Shown here piece by piece: positions 14,739 through 22,669 of a DNA stretch of 42,207 bases. Below the pieces are notes generated by a model, which saw nothing but the letters and a program-made list of their open reading frames with translations, ran no database searches and had not been told where the DNA came from. The position numbers were made by a program, and so were the translations under genes. Where the stretch lies: NCBI GenBank assembly GCA_009783555.1, contig WRDH01000027.1, positions 1 to 42,207 on the forward strand. Reading direction: 5' to 3'. Source of the stretch: Oscillospiraceae bacterium (lineage in GTDB: Bacteria > Bacillota > Clostridia > Oscillospirales > Oscillospiraceae). The number at the start of each line of letters is the position of its first letter. The first letter of the stretch is position 1.

Positions 14739-17243
14739 GTGAAAAAATATCTATCAAAAAAACGACTATATGCAATTCTCATATCAATCAGTATGCTGAT
14801 ATCCACTATTGTGATGATACCAATACCGATTGAGCATGCATTTGCGGAAGATTTATACTCCGCAGAAGAACCGGCGGAATACGCCGAACCTGTTATATTG
14901 CCGAGTGACACCGGCGGCGAAGAAAGTGTCATTATCGACACAGTTAATGACGACACGGCGGAAAGACAAGGGGACGATCCCCCTGTCCTAGACGAAAGAC
15001 AAGGGGACGATCCCCCCGTCCTAGACGAAAGACAAGGGGACGATCCCCCTGTCCTCGACACGACGTATGACGAAACGACGTATGACAACACGGCATATGA
15101 CGACACAGCGCATACCAACCCTGATAATTCAGACGACATCAATGACGATGACGTGAGCTATACCGGGAGCAACGCTATCGACCGCATATATTATTGCGAA
15201 TTCTATGGCGAAGAAGCATGTATATGCGATATTTGCGAATACTGCGAAGAAGAGTGTATATGTGACATTTGCGAATACTGCGAAGAAGAGTGTATATGTG
15301 ACATTTGCGAATACTGCGAAGACAAATGCACATGCGATATTATAAACTTCTCAATGCTGCGCGGCGGAGTCCTTATAGCAACACAGGTCAACGGGTATTT
15401 CTATCTCAATAACCTGGTCAATGGCGAACTAACCCCTGCTCAGGCAGCCTTCTTTGTGGGTGATGCCAATGCCGCAACGATCAATGCTGCTATCAAAGAG
15501 GGAACCCCTGTAATAGCTCAGATAAGCGGCGGGATATTATTTAATGACGCAATCACGGTTCCGGGAGGTCATAATATAACACTCACTTCTGAAGAAAGCG
15601 AGAACGATCTTCCACTGGGAATGTTCAGAAATGTCCGGCACTTTGTTATAAATGAGGGTGCAACTTTGACATTGCAAAATGTATTATTAAGAGCTTTTGA
15701 AACGTATACCCCCACTTCTATCACCGCAGGCAATGCGCGCGGCGGTATAACGGTAAATGGCGGTACCCTCTTTATTGAAGATGGTGCGCGGATAGTTAAC
15801 AACTACAGCAGAGGTGCTGTTCACGGTGGTGGCGGCGTGACCATATATAAAGGCAATGTCATAATGAATGGCGGCACGATTACCGGCAATCGTACAGCTA
15901 CCGGTGGTACCGGCGTTCATTACGGCGGTGGCGGAGTGTATGTCGGTCCGGGTACAAGATTCACGATGAACGGCGGCAGTATACACAATAACAGGACAAC
16001 ACTTGAAGGCGCCGGTGTTTATGTTGCCCCAAAAGGCGAATTCATAATGTACGGGGGTGTCATTACAAATAATCTATCCGAAGGTGGTCGCGGCGGCGGC
16101 ATACGCGTACTGGGCGGCACCTTTGAAACCAAAAACCCCGACACGGGTGGACTCACCGAGAAAATCATAGCAAATAACGAGGCTTGGAATTTTGGCGGCG
16201 GTGCTTTTGTTTCGGAAGGCATGGATTCGGAAGGCATCATTGTCCCGGGTGTATTTACGGTAGTCGATGGAACGATAATCACCAACAACACATGTACAAA
16301 CTTTTCCACCAGCAACCCCGATCAATACATAGGTGGTGCTATTTTACTCGGAGAAGGAGCGGTTCTGAACCTGTACGGCGGCGAGATATACGGTAACTTC
16401 GCAGGCAACAGCAAAGGCATTACATGGTACGACGGTGCAACAATAAACGTCAGCGGCAATCCGAAAGTCGGCCGTGATAAAAATGACGATTATATTGACC
16501 GCTACACAACAAATAATAACCCCAATCAAATTGTTAACATTGTAGGACCGCTTGGAAATGGTGCCAGTATCAATATACGAGAACATGTAAAAGACAGCGC
16601 AAGCTTGGCAACAGGGCTGACAGTAATCGCGCGTATGGCTCCGGGACAAGGAAACGCAAACAACCATGAAGCACTGCGCTTCAACTACCTTGGTACCGGT
16701 AATCCGAGAAGTGAATGGTATGTCATACCCCGTAACCCCGGTAATAGCCCTGATTTGGTACTGTACCAGCCGCAGGAATCCACAACGTTCGCTCTGCTCC
16801 GTGTACCCGACACTATCCATTTCGGGAAAAGAGAACTGCTTACGGTGAATCCTGTCGGACCGTACGGCGATGCCCCGGGGGCGAGTAATGTTCTGTCAGA
16901 CTATCTTGAAGGCGCGGATAAGTGGAGTTACGGCTTTGAAATCGCTAATACAGAGCATAACAATTGGACTTTGACTCTGCAAACAACTCCATTTGATAAC
17001 AATACAGGAATAATCGGAGCAAATCCGGTTGCAATACCCCGGCTCGGGGACGATCCTACCCCGATAGAACTTAATTCTGATCCGCTTATAGTAATCACAA
17101 GAACCGGCGTAAAAGGCGAAAGCATAAAATGGCACTGGACACAGTTGGACTACAGAATAGAAGCACAAACAGCACTTAACACCGTAGTAGAAGGCGATTT
17201 TAAATCGGTGTTCACATGGACATTGCTGGCTGCTCCAACGTAA
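14739..17243 (+). CDS. Secreted beta-helix protein with C-terminal WxL domain (paralogue 4)
   Basis: An 834-residue product from GTG 14739 with ribosome site AAGAAGGTG, 17 nt after paralogue 3. Signal peptide (YAILISISMLISTIVMIPIP, cleavage near AFA-E). The linker contains three tandem ERQGDDPPVLD units encoded by palindromic repeats, then TYD/AYD repeats and three Cys-rich units (CDICEYCEEECI). Beta-helix coils follow (GGGGVYVGPGTRFTMNGG, GGIRVLGGTFETKNP). The WxL domain is canonical: NNWTLTLQ (Trp743) and VFTWTLLAAPT (Trp827). Predicted to sit on peptidoglycan. Strong DNA similarity to the other three argues for tandem duplication. Confidence 0.87.
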   Translation: MKKYLSKKRLYAILISISMLISTIVMIPIPIEHAFAEDLYSAEEPAEYAEPVILPSDTGGEESVIIDTVNDDTAERQGDDPPVLDERQGDDPPVLDERQGDDPPVLDTTYDETTYDNTAYDDTAHTNPDNSDDINDDDVSYTGSNAIDRIYYCEFYGEEACICDICEYCEEECICDICEYCEEECICDICEYCEDKCTCDIINFSMLRGGVLIATQVNGYFYLNNLVNGELTPAQAAFFVGDANAATINAAIKEGTPVIAQISGGILFNDAITVPGGHNITLTSEESENDLPLGMFRNVRHFVINEGATLTLQNVLLRAFETYTPTSITAGNARGGITVNGGTLFIEDGARIVNNYSRGAVHGGGGVTIYKGNVIMNGGTITGNRTATGGTGVHYGGGGVYVGPGTRFTMNGGSIHNNRTTLEGAGVYVAPKGEFIMYGGVITNNLSEGGRGGGIRVLGGTFETKNPDTGGLTEKIIANNEAWNFGGGAFVSEGMDSEGIIVPGVFTVVDGTIITNNTCTNFSTSNPDQYIGGAILLGEGAVLNLYGGEIYGNFAGNSKGITWYDGATINVSGNPKVGRDKNDDYIDRYTTNNNPNQIVNIVGPLGNGASINIREHVKDSASLATGLTVIARMAPGQGNANNHEALRFNYLGTGNPRSEWYVIPRNPGNSPDLVLYQPQESTTFALLRVPDTIHFGKRELLTVNPVGPYGDAPGASNVLSDYLEGADKWSYGFEIANTEHNNWTLTLQTTPFDNNTGIIGANPVAIPRLGDDPTPIELNSDPLIVITRTGVKGESIKWHWTQLDYRIEAQTALNTVVEGDFKSVFTWTLLAAPT
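14961..15059. repeat. Three palindromic repeat copies in frame within paralogue 4
   Basis: Three nearly identical 33-bp units (GACAAGGGGACGATCC core, CCTGTCCT end) in direct orientation, each read as ERQGDDPPVLD. Each unit is itself a near-perfect hairpin. A length of 33 bp preserves the frame. Confidence 0.9.
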
Positions 17244-17245
17244 AC

Positions 17246-17286
17246 AAGACAGATGAACCGTCCCCCTGTCCTGGTCCCCCTGTCCC
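17246..17286. repeat. Dispersed palindromic repeat, one copy plus partial copy
   Basis: A copy in the CCGTCCCC orientation (17246-17273) runs into a partial second copy (GGTCCCCCTGTCCCC). It lies between paralogue 4 and the regulator promoter. Confidence 0.85.
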
Positions 17287-17318
17287 CGATAAATTCGTGC
17301 AAAATATTGCACGATAAA

Positions 17319-17347
17319 TTGACAAAAAAACTGACCCCTGTTACAAT
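17319..17347 (+). promoter_or_regulatory. Strong sigma-A-type promoter of the MalT/LuxR-type gene
   Basis: A perfect TTGACA (17319-17324), a 17-nt spacer and TACAAT (17342-17347). The transcript would carry a leader of about 90 nt. Part of the spacer and -10 region (17334-17344) is the complement of 17425-17435, which overlaps the ribosome site. Confidence 0.8.
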
Positions 17348-17445
17348 CTTCTTGGTGCTTGTCACCCGGCGATTTATTGCCGAATGACTCCTTTGGATTA
17401 GCATAATATGCGAAAAATACTTGAGTAACAGGGGTTGGCTTTTTT

Positions 17446-20034
17446 ATGGATATTTCTGCAAAGCCTGAATTAGAAGGTGTTTCATTGACTGCCGGATTTA
17501 TGCCCCGCATCCGCCTTGACAGGATTTTGGACAACGCTGTACGTTGTAAACTTGTATATATGATTGCGGGAGCCGGATACGGGAAAACTCAGGCGGTCTA
17601 TCACTACCTCAAGCAGCAGGAAAGCTCTGTTATCCGATGGATACAACTCAGCGCAAGTGACAATATTATCTCTCATTTCTGGGAGAGTATCGTGCACACT
17701 GTTTCCATGGATAATCCCGATTTGGCAGCCGGCTTGCGTCAGCTCGGATTTCCTGAAACGCTTGCCCGCTTCAAACAGTTTGGCGAATTACTCAGAAGTA
17801 CAGAGCATCGCTCGCATAAAACCTACCTTGTGCACGATGACTTTCATGTAATAACCGATCCGCAGGTACTCACCTTCGTGGAACGTTGCGCCCAGCAGCA
17901 ATTGCCGGATTCATGCATTATTTTGATTTCAAGAAAAGAACCTGAAATCAACACGGTATCTTTGTTTTCAAAGGGCGTTGCGTGTATTATCACGGAAGAT
18001 GAACTGCAATTCACGGAAGATGAAATTTCAGATTATTTCACTCACTGCAAAACTCTGTTTTCTGAAAAGGATATAAAAAAGATCGCAAAATCCACAAACG
18101 GCTGGGCTCTGGCATTGAAAATGCTTTCGCTCATAATTGAAAAAAATCCCCACGACCTTGACCGGGCGTTGAAATCCGCAAAACAGAACATATTTAAGCT
18201 GCTCGAAACAGAAGTATTTGATAACATTCCGGAAAACGCTCAAATAAGGCTGATACAACTATCACTTACCCCGGACTTACCGCTTACGCAGCTCGACGAG
18301 ACCTTCCATGACGGCTTACTCGCAGAGCATGCACCTCAACTGGTACCGTTTGTATGGTTTGACAGCTTTATCGGCGACCACAGGGTTCATCCGTTATTTT
18401 TGGAGTTTTTGCAAAGTAAGCAGGATAAATTATCGGACGAGGAGAAGCGTGATACATATCTGCGTGTAGCCGAGTGGTGTTTAAAAAACAACCTTATTGC
18501 GAATGTAATAAAATACTGTACTATATCCCGGCAATATGACCGTGTTCTTGAAGTATTATTATCATGTCCTTTCAGAATGGCGGGTAATACCAGTGAATAT
18601 TTTTTGAGTATTATACAGAGCATAAATACGGGTGATGATGAAGACAGCGATTTTAGCGTACTGATGCTCCGAGTCCTGTTTATTCCGTTGTTGCTTGTAG
18701 GCATGAGCAGATTCAAGGAAGCTGAAGAACATTCCTTTGAGACCATCAGCAAATGGGAGAATAAAAATACGCCGCTGTCTTATTCCGCTATATCTGCCGC
18801 CTACAGGAATCTGTCATATATAAACTTATATACCTGCACCGTTACAAATCAAAGCAAGTCTGCGGAGTTTCTCGAAAAATCGCTTGAATATCAAAAGCTT
18901 TCGGGAAAATTGCCCGAGAAGGGGACAGGTGCATTTTTAGTCGCCGATGTCCGCTCGTTTTCGTGTACGGTAGGTGAGGACGCAGAGCTTTTAGATTTTG
19001 ATAAATTTTACGAAACGTCAAAGGAAGCCGCAAAATACATCGATTTGACCGCCCACGGCATGTATTGCGGTTATGATGATCTGGTCGCTTGCGAGATAGC
19101 CTTCTTCAAGAATCAACTTGACCTTGCAAGAAATCATGCACACAGAGCGATACTCCGGGCGCATGAAAGAGGGCAATACAGCATTGCTGCCATGGCGAAC
19201 GGGTATTTGCTCCGCATGGCAATTCATGAGGGGGATTATTTGCTGTGTAAGGAGATATTGAATCAACTGGGTAACAGCCGTGATGAAGAAGCGTTTTGGA
19301 ATCATAAGGTTCTTTACGATTTATTTACCGGGTTGTTTTATGCACAAATCGGGCTGCCCGAGATGGCAGCATCATGGCTTACCATAGACGAAAGGGAATC
19401 CGCGGCGGAGGTTCAAATTCCTGTAAGGGAGTTAATTGTCGGTGTCAAATGCTTTATAGCGTCGGAAAAATTTAAACAGGCACTTACGGTTTTGTCAAAT
19501 TCTTATCCAAGAGCGCCGATGCACAGATTTCGCTTAGGTGAGTTGATTCTCACCTTGCTGTTGTCCGTGGTCAGGCTGAAGCTGGATGATACCGAAAGTG
19601 CAATACGGGATTTTGAAAAGGCATATACCTTGTCATATGACGGAGTTCTCGTAATGCCGTTTATAGAACTCGGCAAAGATTTCCGTCTTTTGGCAGCCGC
19701 CGCATCAAAGCAGGATGGATGCACTATACCGGGAGACTGGCTCAAGACTGTTGAGCGAAAAGCCTCTGCATACGCAAAAAAGGCAGCAGTTATCGCCGTT
19801 TCGATTAAGAAGGAAAAGAATATAAAGGATGATATCCGGCTATCAGCACGTGAACGGGAGATTTTAAGCGACCTCTACCACGGTCTGTCCCGTGACGAAA
19901 TGGCAGCCACTCATTATCTGTCAATAAATACAATAAATAAAATATTACAATCAATATTCATAAAACTAAACGCCACAAACAGTGCCGATGCCATTCGGAT
20001 AGCGGTTGAACGAGGTATGATAACTACAGGGTAA
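17446..20034 (+). CDS. MalT-like LuxR-family ATP-dependent transcriptional regulator
   Basis: An 862-residue product. Residues 15-330 form a STAND-type NTPase: P-loop AGAGYGKT (residues 41-48), KTYLVHDDFHVI as the Walker B region, and CIILISRKEPE after it. The middle (about 340-780) is alpha-helical and TPR-like. The C-terminus (about 795-860) is a LuxR HTH: LSAREREILSDLYHGLSRDE, then INTINKILQSIFIKLNA. MalT-type proteins are inducer- and ATP-dependent activators. ATG 17446 follows AGGGG (17430-17434). It lies between the WxL paralogues and the DUF916 operon, so it probably activates promoters carrying the ACAG-N4-CTGTGTA box; that link is inference. Confidence 0.87.
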   Translation: MDISAKPELEGVSLTAGFMPRIRLDRILDNAVRCKLVYMIAGAGYGKTQAVYHYLKQQESSVIRWIQLSASDNIISHFWESIVHTVSMDNPDLAAGLRQLGFPETLARFKQFGELLRSTEHRSHKTYLVHDDFHVITDPQVLTFVERCAQQQLPDSCIILISRKEPEINTVSLFSKGVACIITEDELQFTEDEISDYFTHCKTLFSEKDIKKIAKSTNGWALALKMLSLIIEKNPHDLDRALKSAKQNIFKLLETEVFDNIPENAQIRLIQLSLTPDLPLTQLDETFHDGLLAEHAPQLVPFVWFDSFIGDHRVHPLFLEFLQSKQDKLSDEEKRDTYLRVAEWCLKNNLIANVIKYCTISRQYDRVLEVLLSCPFRMAGNTSEYFLSIIQSINTGDDEDSDFSVLMLRVLFIPLLLVGMSRFKEAEEHSFETISKWENKNTPLSYSAISAAYRNLSYINLYTCTVTNQSKSAEFLEKSLEYQKLSGKLPEKGTGAFLVADVRSFSCTVGEDAELLDFDKFYETSKEAAKYIDLTAHGMYCGYDDLVACEIAFFKNQLDLARNHAHRAILRAHERGQYSIAAMANGYLLRMAIHEGDYLLCKEILNQLGNSRDEEAFWNHKVLYDLFTGLFYAQIGLPEMAASWLTIDERESAAEVQIPVRELIVGVKCFIASEKFKQALTVLSNSYPRAPMHRFRLGELILTLLLSVVRLKLDDTESAIRDFEKAYTLSYDGVLVMPFIELGKDFRLLAAAASKQDGCTIPGDWLKTVERKASAYAKKAAVIAVSIKKEKNIKDDIRLSAREREILSDLYHGLSRDEMAATHYLSINTINKILQSIFIKLNATNSADAIRIAVERGMITTG

Positions 20035-20044
20035 ACACTAGCTA

Positions 20045-20136
20045 ACAAGACAGAGGGGACGGTCCATCTAACTTGTCGTAACCGACAAGACAGATGAACC
20101 GTCCCCCTGTCTTGTGAACCGTCCCCCTGTCTTGCC
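20045..20136. repeat. Dispersed palindromic repeat cluster
   Basis: A diverged copy (AAGACAGAGGGGACGGTCCATC, near 20047), then a full copy in the opposite orientation (near 20089-20116) followed by a truncated one (to 20136). The cluster lies just after the regulator stop. Confidence 0.85.
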
Positions 20137-20187
20137 ATCATTTGCCACAAATTTATCCTAAATATACTACCAAACTTCGTAAAATAT

Positions 20188-20231
20188 ACAGTTTCCTGTG
20201 TAGCGGGCGCGCTTTCAAATGACTAAAATGC
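20188..20231 (+). promoter_or_regulatory. Shared WxL-locus promoter box, copy 3
   Basis: ACAGTTTCCTGTGTAGCG (20188-20205), an 18-nt spacer and TAAAATGC (20224-20231). Compared with copies 1 and 2, the ACAG and CTGTGTA-N-CG ends are kept while the central four bases differ; the spacing is identical. It lies about 50 nt before the start of the 20278 gene. Confidence 0.68.
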
Positions 20232-20277
20232 AAACATAACCAATTAACATTACAAAAAAAGCAGGAGGAATGAAGTG

Positions 20278-21660
20278 ATGAAATGTGATATCAGAAAACT
20301 GACAGCATTATGTCTGATATTGACAATAATAGTATCTATATTTGGTTCACAGGTTGCTTTGGCATCCACAACCACAACCGGAACCGGAAATGTAGGCGTA
20401 ACGTTTACGACAGGCCCGCGCACAGTGACATTTATGCTCAACTATGGCAGCGATGGAGTACATGCCGCAGTCGTTGTAGATGGAGGCAGCAACATACGTG
20501 AAACCACAAATGCTCAAATGCCTGCCACACCTGACCGTACAGATGGTTTTTCATTCGTCGGATGGAATACACACCCTGACGGCACAGGGGAATGGTTTAA
20601 TGACCGTACTGTTGTGCGTGATAATACAACAGTGTACGCACGGTGGACACAACATTGGTATACAGTACAGTTTATTGACAGGGACGGGACTCCGATAAGT
20701 ACGATGCGCGTACCGCACGGAGGCAGTGCAATAGCGCCGCCGAACCCAAGCATGACCGGCTGGATATTTATCGGATGGGACCGCCCGTTTACCAATGTCA
20801 CAGATGATATAACAGTAAGAGCTGTCTATAGGGAGGTCGTAGTCACACCCACACCGCCGCCTGTTATAACGACACCACCGCCGGTAGTAACGACACCGCC
20901 GCCGGTTGCAACACCACCGCCACCGGTAGTAATTGTACAACCACCGGCACAGCCTCCTCCTCCGCCGCCTCCCAATCCGCCTGTTGTAATAGTGCAACCA
21001 CCGCCACCTGCCGTGGCACCGGTAATGATAATGCAGCCTGCGGCACCACGACCTCCGGCGCCACAGCCGGCACCACCTCCCCCGGCACTACCCCCGGCAG
21101 AACCGCCGCCGGTCGAGATAGTACTTCCTGAAGAACCCCCTGTGATTGAAACAATCATTCCTGATCAACCGGTTCCGGCTGCACCACCGGCGCAACCGAT
21201 AACTGACCAGATACTGGAACACCCCGTAATACCGCTAGCCAATCCCCGATTTATATTCTTTGCTCCATGGAGCTCGGATCACTGGGCGATGCTCAACTTG
21301 ATACTGACAGCAATCGGAGCGGTTCTCGTACCGATAGCATTTATAAAAATCCTGCAGAAAAGGAAACAAATTGAAAGAGCAGCAAAAGCTAAGCTTAAAT
21401 CACTCGGTCAGAACGAAACTTACATAATCGATGAAGAAAATCTCTATCAGCACCGCAGACTTGAGTGGTTCGCAGCTACAGCGGTACTTGGAGGAATGGG
21501 AATTCTAATATTCGCACTTACTCAGGATGCAAGTAAAATTATGGCTCTGATGGACTGGTGGACAATCTTCCATACAATAGTGTTCATTTTAGAAGTAATA
21601 ACATTCAATTTGATATACAAGAAGGATAAAAATGAACCGGCAAAGACAATAAAAGTGTGA
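20278..21660 (+). CDS. Membrane-anchored surface protein with InlB-type repeats and Pro-rich stalk
   Basis: About 460 residues; AGGAGG at 20263-20268 favours ATG 20278 or the adjacent GTG 20275. Residues 1-30 are a signal peptide (LCLILTIIVSIFGSQVALAS). Residues about 48-185 hold two InlB B-repeat (Listeria/Bacteroides repeat) units: VTFMLNYGSDG to TTVYARWTQ, and YTVQFIDRDGTPIS to ITVRAVYRE. Residues about 190-310 are a Pro/Val-rich stalk (TTPPPVVTTPPPVATPPP). The C-terminal third has three hydrophobic segments (MLNLILTAIGAVLVPIAFI; FAATAVLGGMGILIFAL; IFHTIVFILEVITFNLI), so it is held in the membrane rather than by sortase. First gene of the DUF916 operon, under promoter box 3; probably a wall-spanning partner in the WxL complex. 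Confidence 0.82.
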   Translation: MKCDIRKLTALCLILTIIVSIFGSQVALASTTTTGTGNVGVTFTTGPRTVTFMLNYGSDGVHAAVVVDGGSNIRETTNAQMPATPDRTDGFSFVGWNTHPDGTGEWFNDRTVVRDNTTVYARWTQHWYTVQFIDRDGTPISTMRVPHGGSAIAPPNPSMTGWIFIGWDRPFTNVTDDITVRAVYREVVVTPTPPPVITTPPPVVTTPPPVATPPPPVVIVQPPAQPPPPPPPNPPVVIVQPPPPAVAPVMIMQPAAPRPPAPQPAPPPPALPPAEPPPVEIVLPEEPPVIETIIPDQPVPAAPPAQPITDQILEHPVIPLANPRFIFFAPWSSDHWAMLNLILTAIGAVLVPIAFIKILQKRKQIERAAKAKLKSLGQNETYIIDEENLYQHRRLEWFAATAVLGGMGILIFALTQDASKIMALMDWWTIFHTIVFILEVITFNLIYKKDKNEPAKTIKV

Positions 21661-21716
21661 AAATCCATCAATACAAGATGGTTTCAAAAACAAAAATCCT
21701 AAAGGAGAAGAAAGAC

Positions 21717-22526
21717 ATGAAAAGAAAACTCACAGCAGCGGCGCTTGTACTCGCAATGATTATGAGCGTGAGCACAATCGCAATGGCAGATGAGCCGACA
21801 GAGCCGACAGAGCCGAAGCAGGTAACTGCAACGAGCGGATCAGGTGGCGCAGGGATTGCCTATCAAGAGGGCAAGGTAGAAATTATTAACCTTGGCAACG
21901 CCGCCATCCCGGTCACTGATGACGGCAAGTGGAGCTTCGTGACATCCAGAGACGTGGACTTTGGTAAACATGATGTTTTACTCAATGTGGATGAGCAAAG
22001 ATTTGCCTCATGGATGGAGCACAGAACAGCCGGTACGGACTATTTGGGAATCATTATCAAAAACGAAACAGTAGCTCCATATCAGGTAGTAGTAGGAATC
22101 GATCAGTTTTTTGCACCCAATGCATTGGCACCGAACGGCAAAGCCCCGACACTGACAGGTTTTCAGCTTGAACTCGTAACAAGCGCATTCCTTGCAACCG
22201 AAAGAGATGCAGAAGGTAATCTCGTTAATATCACAAACCCGTACATCAAAGAGGTAACCAACCCGCTGAAAGCGAGTGCAAACTCTACCCATCTCAGATT
22301 TAATCTGGCAACTGATTACAGAGGAGGCACTGTCGATGCAGGAAATAACGGCAAAGATCCCACAACAGCCCATGTTTTTGACATCCCCGGACTAGGTGTA
22401 CACGCAGCATCCTGGGGCGGCGTGCTGACAGTACCGCCAAGCAGCGTAACAGAAATCGGCGAAGCCCAGGCAGTATTGACATGGAATATTATGACTGTTC
22501 CTGCTAGCGCACCTATCGTACCGTAA
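21717..22526 (+). CDS. Small secreted WxL-domain-like protein
   Basis: A 269-residue product from ATG 21717, after AAAGGAGAAG; an in-frame start at 21657 lacks a ribosome site and the downstream start gives a clean signal peptide (KLTAAALVLAMIMSVSTIAMA-DEP). A short TEPTEP linker is followed by a single beta-rich domain with WxL features: VDFGKHDVLLN near the start, and LTWNIMTVPAS at the end (Trp256) in place of LTWTLxDxP. The first WxL position reads PYQVVVG, with no Trp. It sits in the usual place for a WxL protein beside a DUF916 gene. I call it WxL-like; peptidoglycan binding is inference. Confidence 0.72.
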   Translation: MKRKLTAAALVLAMIMSVSTIAMADEPTEPTEPKQVTATSGSGGAGIAYQEGKVEIINLGNAAIPVTDDGKWSFVTSRDVDFGKHDVLLNVDEQRFASWMEHRTAGTDYLGIIIKNETVAPYQVVVGIDQFFAPNALAPNGKAPTLTGFQLELVTSAFLATERDAEGNLVNITNPYIKEVTNPLKASANSTHLRFNLATDYRGGTVDAGNNGKDPTTAHVFDIPGLGVHAASWGGVLTVPPSSVTEIGEAQAVLTWNIMTVPASAPIVP

Positions 22527-22604
22527 AAGACGAATAGTTCGTCATCTACTAATCAGAAGACAAGAAATAAAAAAAAGATCCCGGCGTGTTAGCGAGGGAC
22601 CCCG

Positions 22605-22650
22605 GTGTGCCGAATTTCGAATACTGAAATGTTCCTGAAATTTGGCACAC
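22605..22650 (+). promoter_or_regulatory. Stem-loop just upstream of the DUF916 gene ribosome site
   Basis: GTGTGCCGAATTTC (22605-22618) pairs with GAAATTTGGCACAC (22637-22650) across an 18-nt loop, with one mismatched position. The ribosome site (GAAGGAAGG, 22653-22661) follows at once. No T tract, so it is not a simple terminator; it may stabilise or process the operon mRNA. Confidence 0.55.
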
Positions 22651-22669
22651 AAGAAGGAAGGCGACAAAA

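Noticed and set aside
20826..21158. Gly-rich minus-strand open frame opposite the Pro-rich stalk
   Set aside because: The antisense of CCG/CCA proline codons reads as glycine; no independent start or domain.
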